Source: Scytonema sp035967975 (GTDB lineage Bacteria > Cyanobacteriota > Cyanobacteriia > Cyanobacteriales > Nostocaceae). Taken from it: 64,000 nt of DNA. Numbering within the stretch: position 1 is the stretch's first letter; each line of letters opens with the position of its first letter. Positions 1 through 9,229 of the stretch are shown piece after piece. A program made the position numbers and the translations under genes. The stretch covers positions 10,403-74,402 of the forward strand of contig JAWQFQ010000018.1 in the NCBI GenBank assembly GCA_035967975.1, written 5' to 3'. The notes beneath the pieces are model-generated. The model saw nothing but the letters and a program-made list of their open reading frames with translations. It did no database searches and had not been told where the DNA came from.

Positions 1-694
1 CTGCTTGGACTTCTGTAGTTAGAGCTTCCCACTCATCCCAAGGTAATCGCATCTGCCCTGGCGATATTTTGTTCTTCTTCCCTTTCATCACCTTAGGTAG
101 CAGCTTACTTCCCCAGCAATAATTTTTTTCTGCTTTAGGCTGCGGTTTGTACTTCTTACAAAATCCCCGATACTTAGCAGCACACTCGGACAATGTTTGC
201 CCCAAGGATAGAAATGCAGGATGCCACTCAGTTAGCCCATCATCAGTTAACCTATCATGCATTCCATAATTACTAAAATCATAGAAAAACCCTTGTTGCA
301 TATTAGCTGCTTTCGGATTGGCATGTATGTAGCGCAACGTGTTTAATGCTCTTTTATAGTCACTTTTCTCAAACCCACTGCTGTGATAACGTTCTTCCCA
401 AAAGTGACCAACACGGTTGAGCATGCGGTTGAAGCTCATCGCAGTGTACCAGTTGAGTAAGTGCATAATTTTAGGCAAATCTTCTGGCACCGCTGGTTCT
501 AAAAGGTAGTGGACATGATTGGACATTATGCATAACGCATAGAGTTTAAAGCCAAACTTGTCCTTAGCTTTTTTAATGGCATAAAGAAACACCTCTCGGC
601 ATTCGTGTCGAGTTAGGTGAAACTCGCGGTTGTTACAGCGCGTCGTGATGTGATAACAGTAGTTTGGTTTGAGTTCTCTTGGTTGACGTGACAT
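1..694 (-). CDS. IS200/REP-associated tyrosine transposase (partial, runs off left edge)
   Basis: Single-strand DNA transposase of the Y1_Tnp (IS200-like / REP-associated, RAYT) group. Reading the minus strand from the ATG at 694 gives MSRQPRELKPNYCYHITTRC, then the hallmark HUH-type metal motif in 'MSNHVHYLLEP' around residues 56-66, followed by a helical part rich in W, Y and basic residues ('GHFWEERYHSSGF', 'LRYIHANPKAA'). The frame is open to base 1, so the C-terminus lies outside the window. RAYT-type proteins are often single copy and host-associated rather than parts of complete insertion sequences; I see no paired ends here. The family is clear from the HVH motif and the start; the exact subgroup is not. 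Confidence 0.85.
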   Translation of the reverse strand, partial: MSRQPRELKPNYCYHITTRCNNREFHLTRHECREVFLYAIKKAKDKFGFKLYALCIMSNHVHYLLEPAVPEDLPKIMHLLNWYTAMSFNRMLNRVGHFWEERYHSSGFEKSDYKRALNTLRYIHANPKAANMQQGFFYDFSNYGMHDRLTDDGLTEWHPAFLSLGQTLSECAAKYRGFCKKYKPQPKAEKNYCWGSKLLPKVMKGKKNKISPGQMRLPWDEWEALTTEVQA

Positions 695-1141
695 CGGGAT
701 TATTGTGTTGTAAGTTCTCAATAATTGATATCATGTCCGGGCACATAACCATAATAAAAGTTTCTTAATTTCCTAGCGCCTTTGCGTAAGTTTTATTCAG
801 GGTACATAAGCGGACATGATGTGAACGCCCGATCGCACTCGCGGAAGTTGCATAATATCACAATGACAAAACAGAACATAAAAGAACACGCAGGATTCAC
901 CGTAGGAGAAGAGGTACGCTATCTTCTCTTGAACGAGAACAGGAATGACAGCAATAGTTGAAAGCATCACTCCCAATCCAATCAGCGATAAATCAATAGT
1001 CTTTTCTTTAGTATTTGATGGAGCGCGAATTACCACCACATCTACAAATGCAACAAGTCACATTTCCGTATCATTCTGCATGGATTGAGAAGATTGAGAA
1101 CGCTTAGTACGCCTATGTGTCAAAAGTGAGGCAGTACGCAA

Positions 1142-1224
1142 GCGATCGCCCTCTCCGAAACCGTATAATCAGATACTTTTTGAACTCGGCACTGGACAGA
1201 GATCGCATCCCATCCCCCAGAACT
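1142..1224 (+). repeat. 83-bp direct repeat, copy 1
   Basis: Begins with GCGATCGCCCT, contains the identical core TATAATCAGATACTTTTTG and ends with CCCATCCCCCAGAACT. The second copy is at 1327-1409. The core is identical and the flanks differ at scattered positions, so this is an old local duplication. Confidence 0.75.
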
Positions 1225-1326
1225 ATTTGGTACTGGGATGGTAAAGAACTTCAAGAGTGTAGTACCCAAAGGACTCCTCCGCTCTTCAAAACAAGATTGT
1301 ATAATTTTGTGCAGTCTCTCACCAAC

Positions 1327-1409
1327 GCGATCGCCCTACCAAAATCAGTATAATCAGATACTTTTTGAACTCAGCACCAGACTGCGTTCGCACCCCATCC
1401 CCCAGAACT
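1327..1409 (+). repeat. 83-bp direct repeat, copy 2
   Basis: Second copy of the segment at 1142-1224, same orientation, 185 bp downstream, sharing the same start, core and end. Confidence 0.75.
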
Positions 1410-1482
1410 GTTCCACAGAGGAAAGATGGCACTCATGGTCAGTACGCAAATACGAACGCTCCGCAACAAACATATTAAAAGC

Positions 1483-2019
1483 TCAGGAGCTAGCTTGAGT
1501 CGTTTCCTTACTTGCCAAATACTGTTCAATCGCCTCTCGGATTAAATCCGGTACAGTACACTTGTTCTGTTCGGCGAGATTTTTGAGTTGGCGCTTGACT
1601 TCTGGATGGACCTGTGCTTTTACTTGCTCTGATAGCGGCTCTTCTCTACCGTTATCAAAGCGATACTTCGTACCAAAGTCTGGGTTACCACGTTTTCTGT
1701 GATTAATTTTAATTTTTCTAACCCTACGCCGATTTAGCAAGGGTTTGAACCAATGTATTAATGCTTTTTCAATCTCCTCTAGTAAAGAGCGATCGCTAAT
1801 CTCCAACCAAGCTATCTTGACATTTGATAGCTCTTCTAGCTGGCTCAACCTATGATGGCGTTGCCAACGCTGTTTTATATTAATACTTTGCCCTATATAC
1901 TGAATCACTCCTTGATTGTTAATAACAAAGTAAATACCTGAAACTGCTGGTAAATTTTTCCTGTGCAATAAGGAAAGATATGGTAGGCAACTAAGCTCAA
2001 TTGTTTCTGGATTAATCAT
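1483..2019 (-). CDS. GIY-YIG nuclease family protein
   Basis: Small protein with an N-terminal GIY-YIG endonuclease fold: 'GIYFVINNQGVIQYIGQS' at about residues 28-45 carries both name motifs. An arginine-rich 'IKQRWQRHHR' segment follows, and 'LLEEIEKALIHWFKPLLNR' contains the conserved glutamate and terminal asparagine of the fold, so the catalytic set looks complete. After a basic linker the C-terminus ('VHPEVKRQLKNLAEQNKCTV') resembles a ribbon-helix-helix or coiled DNA-contact segment. Stand-alone proteins of this kind are common in cyanobacteria; their substrate is not known. The gene is monocistronic as far as I can see. Family call is firm; biological role is open. Confidence 0.85.
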   Translation of the reverse strand: MINPETIELSCLPYLSLLHRKNLPAVSGIYFVINNQGVIQYIGQSINIKQRWQRHHRLSQLEELSNVKIAWLEISDRSLLEEIEKALIHWFKPLLNRRRVRKIKINHRKRGNPDFGTKYRFDNGREEPLSEQVKAQVHPEVKRQLKNLAEQNKCTVPDLIREAIEQYLASKETTQASS

Positions 2020-2487
2020 TGATCTTCACACTTAGAAAGTTAAATACAGTTTTCCAAAAAATCCCACTAACCCTCTTATTTCATCAGCTTTTTGAATAGA
2101 TAGATTTTTTTCTTTCCAATCAAGGGAGAGGTCAAGCGCCCCTACCTAACATTATTAAAAGAGAAGCTGCTAACTTTTTTAGAACAAAAGTATGATACGA
2201 GTCAAAGTACTGTAAAAGATATAACTGAGTAATGCAAGCCAAAATGTCAATGTTCCATAACAATTCTCCCAGGAGGTTAAACATGCACTATGTCCGGACT
2301 GCAAGGATAGTGCATGATTTAGGAGAAAAAAAGATAGAAAATTTGTACTGATTTTTAGCAATTGCTTTTATGATTGTTCCCGCTGTTTGGTACGATAGGT
2401 CACAAACAAAAAATAAAGCCGATCGCGGAGTGTCAATCCCATCGGCAGTATGTCTAAACCTTTTACACGAAGACACACAAAAATAAA
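2020..2487. other. Intergenic, nothing recognised
   Basis: AT-rich 468 bp between the GIY-YIG gene and the DUF3987 gene. It must hold the promoters of both divergent genes. Short open frames on the minus strand here have no family features. I see no hairpin terminator or repeat of note. Confidence 0.5.
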
Positions 2488-5415
2488 ATGAAAATTAATT
2501 CTACACTAGCAGATTCTCTCTCTGTTGGAAACAGCTCAGTACGCACAAATATCAAGGAAGTCTCGAAAACCAATCCCTGTCCACATTGCGAGAAACCCGA
2601 TTGGTGCTACACGCTTGGCGAGTTATCGGTTTGCAAACGTTTAGCAGACCCGGCAGCTGGATGGGTAAAGACAAGCAAGTGCGACAAAGAGGGAACTCCA
2701 TACTATGCTCCTATCTCCCAAAAGCAAATCCGACCAAAGAGCAAGCAAGAGTTTATTTATTGCGATCGCAACGGGCAACCCCAAGTCAAAGTTACTCGCA
2801 TTGATGACGGAGCGGGGAACCGTAAGTTTTATCAATCGCATTGGGATGGTAAGAAGTGGGTTAATGGACTGACTGATGAAGTCAAACCCAACATTCCTAT
2901 TTATCGATATGTAGAAGTCAGAAAAGCAATTGATGCAGGCGAACTTATCTTTGTCGTAGAAGGTGAAGGCGTTGCAGATTATTTATGGGAACGAGGGCTG
3001 GCTGCCACTACATTTATTGGTGGAGCGCTTAAGTATCGTTCCTATGGGCGGTCATATAAAGAAGATTTAGCAGGAGCTTCTTTGGTGCTATGTCCAGACC
3101 GGGACGAACCAGGACTCGCTCATATGGAGGACGTGGCAAAGGATTTTCCTGATGCGAAATGGTTGTTTGCTCCCAAAAGTGATTTTTATTGGTCTCATCT
3201 CCCGAAATCCGGCGGGTTAGACGTTGTTGATTGGATACAGCAGGATAAAGCAACTGTCACTGATATCCTCAACAACATCACTGACAAATCGCCTCGTGCC
3301 AGTAGTAATGAACCAACGATTGTGGAATTGAGCTTGCACCATCGCATTCTAGAAATCGTCTCACGCGGTCTATCTGGGTCTGGGGAAAAACTCGCTCTAC
3401 TGGAATTGAGCAAGCAAACCAATATTCAGTTAAAGGAAATTGAAGCGATCGCTATCCTATTACGTCAAGATTTAGAGGTAGAAGAAACCAGGGGCGATCG
3501 CAAACTTGAAATTGACGAGTTGCTAGCAGTTGAGGACCATTCCTTAAACCTAGCTGATTTTCTCCCCAAACAACTGGCCGACCCGCTCAAACAATGGTGT
3601 CGGTGGTTGAACATCCCTCAAGCTGTCGCACTCACAGCAGTCTTGACTACCGTCTCAACCCTACATCCAGTTGGGACAGAACTAGTCATTCACAGGGCAA
3701 TGGACTTTTCCGTTCCTCCTATTCTGTTTTCTGCGGTAGTGGGTGAGTCGGGTCAAAAGAAGTCTCCTGTTTACAAAACTTTAATTAAGAAACCTCTCAG
3801 AGTTCTGCAAAACGAGGCGATCGCGACTTACCAAGAACAATTAGCACAATACGAACGGGATTTAGCTGAGTGGGAGAAAAATCCAGGGGATGAACCCAAA
3901 CCAACAAAACCTGGATTGCCTGTTTATTTCTTTACGGATGCGACTGGAGAGGGTATCAAAGCCCAGGCACAAGAAACTCCATCAAAGGCAATGTTTGCTC
4001 TGATTGATGAACTAGCAGGATTATTTAACTCGACTAACCAGTACCGAAAAGGCAAAGGCTCGGATAGGCAGGATATGCTTTCTTACTACGATGGTCTGGG
4101 TCAAACCGTTTTGCGTGCTGCTGGCATAAAAGTTGATGTCGAGCGGATTTATGTTTCTATCTTTGGTGGCATTCAACCAGATGTCTTGAAAGAGCATACC
4201 AAAGACCTAAAAGATGCGGACGGTCATTGGGCGAGATTCTTATTTGTCAATCAACCACTGGCAGCATCGCAATTACCAGACGATGGAGCGGATATCAATT
4301 TTCGAGAGCTGCTGGCTGGGTGCTACCGTCAAATTGCCTCTTTGCCACTACAAGAGTACACTCTCTCACGAGCAGCTTTTAAACGCTATCAGGCAGTGTA
4401 CAACCAACTCGAACAGCTGCGCGTCAATCACCCACAACCGGGGATGAGAGCTGTTTATTCCAAGATGGAGGGCTGTATAGGTCGTTTAGCCCTAAACCTT
4501 CACGCAGTGTCAATGGCTTTCAATGGTGGCAATGACACCGAGATTTCATTGGAGACGATGAATCGGGCGATCGCATTAGCTGAATTTTACATAGGTCAAG
4601 TTAAGATGCTCCACGCCGATAGCAAAGCCGACATGGGAGAACTGCCAGCGGTGTTGGCCAAGCTCCTAAAAGTTGCTGTTAAAAAAGGCAAGCTGACAGC
4701 CAGAGATGCCGTCAGAAGCTTGAATGTTATTAAAAACAATGCCCAGGCACTTGATGCTTTTAAAGAATTGAAAGCTATGGGTTACGGGGTGCTGGAAAAA
4801 ATTAAGGCTTCTTGGATTTTTCGACCACTTCAAATTGCGGAGCAGGGGAGCAGAGGAGCGGAGGAGCAGGGGAGAAATTTCCTTTTTGCCTCTTTACACA
4901 ATAGTGTCAATGAAATCATTGTCAGTGGCAATGGACTCATTGACACCTCCAAACAACCAAATACCAATACTTTTAACCCTACTGTCAATACTGTCAATGG
5001 TGTCAATGATTTTTTGGAAAAACCATCAGAGACTACTTTAACCGAATTCATTGAAGAAACTGTTAGTGCCACTGTTGATGAAAACATTGACAGTCATGAC
5101 ACCATTGACACTGCGCTTAAAACTCCTACTGCTACGTCATTTTCTACTGTCAATGACACCACTGACACTACCATTGACACGAATGTGTTAAAGCCTCTAG
5201 GTTTTTCTCTCAAAAAGGGCGATCGCATTGAATGTTACCCCACCCTAAACCACGCGAAAAATCAGTGGAGAGTTAAAGCAACGGTCATTGATGTTGAATC
5301 CGAACAAGGTTGGTTTTTGGGTTGCACTGTTGAATATTGGGACTTGAAGAGAGGGAAAGTGCGCGATCGCATTGCTGGGGGTTGTTCTGATTGGATTTTG
5401 AGCAAAAGTTGTTGA
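2488..5415 (+). CDS. DUF3987 / TOPRIM-type replication protein
   Basis: A 975-residue protein of the primase/helicase-like DUF3987 group found on cyanobacterial plasmids and mobile regions. Visible order: a zinc-finger-like start ('CPHCEKPDWCYTLGELSVCKR', about residues 31-51); a TOPRIM-like segment ('IFVVEGEGVADYLWERG' and 'LVLCPDRDEPGL', about 155-210), as in primases; a DUF3987 ATPase-like core from about residue 360 ('VVGESGQKKSPVYKTLI' is a Walker-A-like loop; 'ALIDELAGLF' is Walker-B-like) to about 770; then a low-complexity linker with 'EQGSRGAEEQGR' and Thr/Asn/Asp-rich sequence; and a 65-residue C-terminal module ('KGDRIECYPTLNHAKNQWRV' to 'CSDWILSKSC'). That last module recurs as a separate gene at 5872-6105. 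The linker DNA contains clustered TGTCAATG octamers. A role in initiating replication of a mobile element is inferred from family, not shown. Confidence 0.8.
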   Translation: MKINSTLADSLSVGNSSVRTNIKEVSKTNPCPHCEKPDWCYTLGELSVCKRLADPAAGWVKTSKCDKEGTPYYAPISQKQIRPKSKQEFIYCDRNGQPQVKVTRIDDGAGNRKFYQSHWDGKKWVNGLTDEVKPNIPIYRYVEVRKAIDAGELIFVVEGEGVADYLWERGLAATTFIGGALKYRSYGRSYKEDLAGASLVLCPDRDEPGLAHMEDVAKDFPDAKWLFAPKSDFYWSHLPKSGGLDVVDWIQQDKATVTDILNNITDKSPRASSNEPTIVELSLHHRILEIVSRGLSGSGEKLALLELSKQTNIQLKEIEAIAILLRQDLEVEETRGDRKLEIDELLAVEDHSLNLADFLPKQLADPLKQWCRWLNIPQAVALTAVLTTVSTLHPVGTELVIHRAMDFSVPPILFSAVVGESGQKKSPVYKTLIKKPLRVLQNEAIATYQEQLAQYERDLAEWEKNPGDEPKPTKPGLPVYFFTDATGEGIKAQAQETPSKAMFALIDELAGLFNSTNQYRKGKGSDRQDMLSYYDGLGQTVLRAAGIKVDVERIYVSIFGGIQPDVLKEHTKDLKDADGHWARFLFVNQPLAASQLPDDGADINFRELLAGCYRQIASLPLQEYTLSRAAFKRYQAVYNQLEQLRVNHPQPGMRAVYSKMEGCIGRLALNLHAVSMAFNGGNDTEISLETMNRAIALAEFYIGQVKMLHADSKADMGELPAVLAKLLKVAVKKGKLTARDAVRSLNVIKNNAQALDAFKELKAMGYGVLEKIKASWIFRPLQIAEQGSRGAEEQGRNFLFASLHNSVNEIIVSGNGLIDTSKQPNTNTFNPTVNTVNGVNDFLEKPSETTLTEFIEETVSATVDENIDSHDTIDTALKTPTATSFSTVNDTTDTTIDTNVLKPLGFSLKKGDRIECYPTLNHAKNQWRVKATVIDVESEQGWFLGCTVEYWDLKRGKVRDRIAGGCSDWILSKSC
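4904..5180. repeat. Iteron-like cluster of TGTCAATG octamers inside the DUF3987 gene
   Basis: Within 275 bp the octamer TGTCAATG occurs on the plus strand at about 4905, 4992, 5001 and 5148 and on the minus strand (CATTGACA) at about 4938, 5085, 5103 and 5172, with further one-mismatch copies (for example TGTCAATA at 4983). The reading frame stays open and encodes a Thr/Asn/Asp-rich linker. The arrangement resembles iterons bound by a replication initiator, but could also be slippage of a low-complexity coding repeat. Confidence 0.6.
5220..5407 (+). repeat. Duplicated module, copy 1 (inside DUF3987 gene)
   Basis: Direct repeat partner of 5890-6080. Long identical stretches include GTTGAATCCGAACAAGGTTG and the segment encoding 'YWDLKRGK'. 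Listed to mark the duplication boundaries. Confidence 0.75.
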
Positions 5416-5498
5416 CCAATTGTGGGATTAGCTGTTACCTCCAATTGCCCTTTTTAGACTTTACAATTTATAAAGGTAGGGGATAAAGGCCAAAATTA

Positions 5499-5858
5499 AT
5501 GAAAGAAGACTCTATTACAATCGCGGGTTTTCACGCTCATGTCTACTTTGATACTACCAATCGGGATGTAGCAGCACGTGTACGTGAAGGGTTGGGTGCT
5601 ACATTTGATGTGCGGCTTGGACGTTGGCACGAGCAGCCCATTGGTCCACACCCAAAAGCAATGTATCAAGTTGCATTCAGACCAAATCAGTTTAGCGAGG
5701 TTGTTCCTTGGTTGATGCTTAATCGCGAGGGTTTGGATATTTTGATTCATCCTGAAACAGGCGATGATGTTAAAGACCACACCGACCATTCCTTATGGCT
5801 AGGAGAGAAACTCGATTTGAATATTGACTTCCTTCAGCAACTGAGAAGCAATCAGTGA
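5499..5858 (+). CDS. DOPA 4,5-dioxygenase-like family protein
   Basis: 119-residue protein matching the small DOPA_dioxygen family: it opens with 'IAGFHAHVYFDTTNRDVAAR' and has the characteristic 'GRWHEQPIGPHPKAMYQVAF' and 'LDILIHPETGDDVKDHTDHS' segments. The histidines in these motifs are those expected to bind the metal. Bacterial members are mostly of unknown substrate; the fungal and plant relatives act on DOPA in betalain or related chemistry. The start ATG at 5499 has no strong ribosome site. It lies between two genes that share a module, so it may have been captured when that module was duplicated. Family call is firm, activity is not established. Confidence 0.8.
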   Translation: MKEDSITIAGFHAHVYFDTTNRDVAARVREGLGATFDVRLGRWHEQPIGPHPKAMYQVAFRPNQFSEVVPWLMLNREGLDILIHPETGDDVKDHTDHSLWLGEKLDLNIDFLQQLRSNQ

Positions 5859-5871
5859 GAACAACGATTCT

Positions 5872-6105
5872 TTGTCAAATTCTCACAAATGCGATCGCAT
5901 TCAGTGCTACCCCACCACGAAATACGCGGACAATAAGTGGAGGGTCACAGCGACTGTGGTTGAAGTTGAATCCGAACAAGGTTGGTTTGTGGGTTGTACT
6001 GTTGAATACTGGGACTTGAAGAGAGGGAAAATGCGCGATCGCATCGCTGGTGGTTGTTCTGATTGGATTTTGAGCAAACATCACTCTTTGGAAGTCAGAG
6101 TTTGA
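5872..6105 (+). CDS. Small protein: stand-alone copy of the DUF3987 protein's C-terminal module
   Basis: 77 codons from a TTG at 5872 (an ATG is not available in frame before the conserved part). Residues 7-70 ('CDRIQCYPTTKYADNKWRV' to 'GGCSDWILSK') repeat the last 65 residues of the DUF3987 protein with few changes, and the DNA of 5890-6080 is clearly similar to 5220-5407, including both HIP1 sites. The sequence looks like a compact beta-rich module ('RVTATVVEVESEQGWFVGCT'), perhaps SH3-like, but I do not recognise a named family. It may be a true small gene or only the remnant of a tandem duplication; the preserved frame favours some selection. Confidence 0.5.
   Translation: MSNSHKCDRIQCYPTTKYADNKWRVTATVVEVESEQGWFVGCTVEYWDLKRGKMRDRIAGGCSDWILSKHHSLEVRV
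5890..6080 (+). repeat. Duplicated module, copy 2 (stand-alone)
   Basis: Direct repeat partner of 5220-5407, separated by the DOPA-dioxygenase-like gene. Differences are mostly silent or conservative, suggesting the frame was kept for some time after duplication. Confidence 0.75.
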
Positions 6106-6183
6106 AGGTGCGATCGCCTAGGCGGGCTACAACCACCCATCGCACTTCCCAATCAGACAGTTAGTCATCTGTGGAAAATCTAT

Positions 6184-6672
6184 CTATGGAAATTCCACAG
6201 ATACAAAGTTTAACAGATGTGATGATACAAAAGATGAAGTACGAATTAACCCGAAACAGTTATAAGTATATGCTGTATAATACCCAACGTTGGCATCTTT
6301 GTTGCGTAGCGCCTTGCTGTTAACTAAAGAGTATTTGGCATAGCTGGGGATATATTCAGGCGATCGCACTGTGCATAAATCTGTCTGCAATTCAATTTGA
6401 CTGCTGGGGTGCGAAATGGGCTTCCAAACTTGCCATTCATCTTGAATACGTTCAAGAGATAGAAATTCTCGTCCATTTACTAGCCCATAATTATAGCTTG
6501 ATTGTCCATTATGGATACGATAAGAGCTTTTGACATCATCAGGAAACCTTATCAATAGAGAGTTTTCTACTGTCTCAAGCTGCTCGGAAGATGCTCCTGG
6601 GTTTAGCGTCTCAAGAACTTGTGGAGCATTCGCTTTGAGCCAGGTTTCTATTCTTGTCCAAATCGCTTGCAT
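6184..6672 (-). CDS. SMI1/KNR4 (SUKH) family protein, C-terminus altered
   Basis: The N-terminal 85 residues are a typical SUKH domain start: 'IWTRIETWLKANAPQVLETL', 'GASSEQLETVENSL', 'RFPDDVKSSYRIHNGQ' and 'LVNGREFLSLERIQDEWQVW'. SUKH proteins are mostly immunity proteins against toxins delivered between cells, or cytosolic hypotheticals. In the usual family the core continues with a 'WxxxWIPI...GDxxCLDLDP' half; here the remaining ~70 residues ('CTVRSPEYIPSYAKYSLVNS' onward) show none of it. The gene therefore looks truncated and run into unrelated sequence by frameshift or recombination, and may be a pseudogene. No toxin gene is adjacent. Confidence 0.65.
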   Translation of the reverse strand: MQAIWTRIETWLKANAPQVLETLNPGASSEQLETVENSLLIRFPDDVKSSYRIHNGQSSYNYGLVNGREFLSLERIQDEWQVWKPISHPSSQIELQTDLCTVRSPEYIPSYAKYSLVNSKALRNKDANVGYYTAYTYNCFGLIRTSSFVSSHLLNFVSVEFP

Positions 6673-7190
6673 ATTTGCCTCTTGATATTAATTGAAATCA
6701 AACTAGAACTGCAATATCGCTCGCGTTCATAAATCCGATCTAGCATGATAGCCTTTAATATACTATATCGGGCGATCGCTCCTTTCATATACGCATGAGT
6801 GCAATTAGTCTCCAACTTGACGAAGCCGAAGCACTTCGCGCCCGTGCAGTGTCTGTTTCTAAGCTTGCTACACTTTCCCCCACCAAGTGCAACGCCCGCG
6901 ATCCCCACTAGCATGGTTTATCGCAAGAGCCCTTGCAAGCCTCCCGTACTTTTGTCTGTACTAATCCTGTATTATTCCCAGCTTAACTAGTAAGCTCTGT
7001 AAATAATAACAATATCTGGAATCCTATTGCCACACCCCCCTGGTAGTAGCACCCGGTGAATAACACTCGTAGTATCCTATATTTAAGTTGAGTTTGTACC
7101 TAGCAATAAGTACGGGTTTGTATTATTTCATAAATATTCTTAACAATAGGACTTATGCATTAATATGCTGACCCGAAAGTGCAGTCAATC
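6673..7190. other. Intergenic, nothing firmly recognised
   Basis: 518 bp. A 38-codon plus-strand frame from the ATG at 6795 (MSAISLQLDEAEALRARAVS...) looks like a gene remnant but has no family I recognise. The rest is non-coding and AT-rich, with no clear hairpin. Confidence 0.4.
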
Positions 7191-9058
7191 TCAATATTGA
7201 GGACAACTCGCTGCAGTAGACATGACATTGGTGGAGTTGGGTGTATGGGAAATGAGGGTGACTTGACCTTTGCCATCAAATACCCAGCCTGTAGCGGGAT
7301 TAATTTCGACAACATCAGATTTGGCGGGTGATTTGGTTGTTTGTTGGGGCGAGATCCTCTGTGTTGTTTCTGGTAACCTTGTATCAGACCAGACAACATC
7401 AGGACTGAGGGGTTGGTCGGGAGAAGGAGGTAAACCACCACGTCCAGTGATGAAAAATTTGCTACCTTGGGCATCAGGTGTGGAGGCGATCGCACCGCAA
7501 CCAGTGTCTACTATATCTGATACATCTGCTAAGACTGCGGGGAGTTCTATTAATCCTAAGTTTTGGTCAACATCTGGTTGATTAATAGAGATGTCACCAC
7601 TAATTCCACGTTCAGAAAAAGCTGTGATATCACTTTGTGGAGTTAACCTAGAACGACGTTCAATTCCAAGTAACCCAGATGTATTAATCACAATTTGCCC
7701 ACCACTACCTTCAAAGGCATTAGCAGTAATATCGCTGTTTTCACTGGGGACTGCAACAATAAAACCATTAGGAGCATTAATAGTAATGATGCCACCATTA
7801 CCTCCTGCTCGAGCCGTCCCAGCAGTGGCAGAGATTTGGCTTCCGTTGCGTAGCAGCAGTAAGTCTTTTGGAAACAGGTTGATATTACCACCGTTACCAG
7901 ATGCAGATTCAGCGCTGATGGTTCCGGTGTTGTCTAAACGAATTTGGGGTGAAATCACGTTAATATTTCCTGCTTCACCTGTACCAGAAGAACGAACAAA
8001 CAACCCACTGTTTGAATTAATAGGTGCAACTGCTGCGCCAAATTCTGCTGCACGGTCATTGTAAGTGCGATCGCGACCATCAATAATGACTCTATCTGTG
8101 GCATTAACTGTAATTGTTCCCGCATTTCCAGCACCAGTAGATATAGAGAGAAGTTGCCCACCGTTTAAAATTTCAGCTTGTCTGATATTTAACGAAATAT
8201 TACCGCCATTACGATTATTTCTAGTTCGTGCATCTAATACAGCACCATCTGATATACGCAAGTTTGTAGTGTTTATAATGATATCGCCACCAATGCCAGA
8301 ATCGGAAAAAGTAGATGTAAACAGTGCGCTGGAGCGTCCTGTAATTGAACTTGTTCCAGAGACACTGACTCTATCAGAGGCTTTAATTTCAATCTTACCT
8401 GCATCACCTTGTCCAGAGGTGAGGGCTTGAAGTTGAGCGCCATTGGTTAAGGACAGAGAATCAGCACTAATTTGTATGTTTCCACCTTTTCCTACAGCAC
8501 CGGAGTTCACTGTGCTGAAAGCATCGCCATTATCAAAAGAGACATTACCACGGACATCAATGATTACATTCCCTGCATCCCCTTGTCCAAGGGTACTAGC
8601 AGCAAGTTGAGCGCCATTGGTTACAGACAGAGTTTCAGCGCTAATTTGTATGTTCCCGCCTTCTCCTACAGCACCGGAGTTTACTGTGCTGAAAGCAGCA
8701 CTGGAGAATTCACCATCGTTGGAAGTCCCATCAAAAGAGACTTGACCACGGGCATCAATAATCACATTCCCTGCATCACCTTGTCCAGAGGTGAGGGCTA
8801 GAAGTTGAGCGCCATTGGTTACAGACAGAGTTTCAGCGCTAATTTGTATGTTCCCACCTTTTCCTACAGCACCGGAGTTTACTGTGCTGAAAGCATTGCC
8901 ATTATCAAAAGAAACATTACCACGGACATCAATGATTACATTCCCTGCATCCCCTCGTCCAAAGGTACTAGCAGAAAGTTGAGCGCCATTGGTTAAGGAT
9001 AGAGTTTCAGCGCTAATTTGTATGTTCCCACCTTTTCCTACACCTACTAAATGCCGCT
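7191..9058 (-). pseudogene. 5'-truncated filamentous-haemagglutinin-type (TpsA) adhesin
   Basis: The frame opens just after a TGA near 9060 and runs to the stop at 7191 without any plausible start: the first ATG (8765) falls inside the repeat region. It encodes only beta-helix repeats ('GKGGNIQISAETLSVTNGAQ', 'GDAGNVIIDVRGNVSFDNG') and the conserved C-terminal part ('IELPAVLADVSDIVDTGCGA', 'GRGGLPPSPDQPLSPDVVWS', 'INPATGWVFDGKGQVTLISH'). The signal peptide and the N-terminal secretion domain needed for two-partner secretion are missing, so the product could not be exported by that route. The tail is closely similar to that of the intact paralogue at 10191-13640. Tandem ~168-bp units are visible at 8438-9010. 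Best read as the remnant of a second adhesin or an unexpressed repeat reservoir. Confidence 0.8.
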
Positions 9059-9229
9059 TGCCATCTCACGGAATTTCAATTGTTTGAAGTAAATTTTTAT
9101 GAAAAATTGCTGAATGCAGAAAATTCAACCTGTAGAGATAGAAAATCGTAGCTCCGTGATATCACTGAACAAAAAATGAAGTAACGGTGAAATCGCTTGT
9201 CAGATAAGAAGAATCTGGAGTATTAACCT

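Larger units (their letters stand above)
695..1482. other. Intergenic stretch with no convincing gene
   Basis: This 790-bp stretch holds an open frame of 80 codons on the minus strand (797-1039) whose first half is hydrophobic, but it has no recognisable family and no ribosome site, so I do not call it a gene. The right part carries two copies of an 83-bp segment listed separately. The stretch may contain decayed coding sequence. Confidence 0.5.

Noticed and set aside
797..1039. 80-codon minus-strand frame with a hydrophobic first half
   Set aside because: No family resemblance, no ribosome site and poor codon-like composition in the second half; at best a decayed fragment.
7270..8996. Several long plus-strand frames opposite the adhesin fragment
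   Set aside because: They are antisense shadows of a repeat-rich, GC-skewed coding region and repeat every ~168 bp with it.
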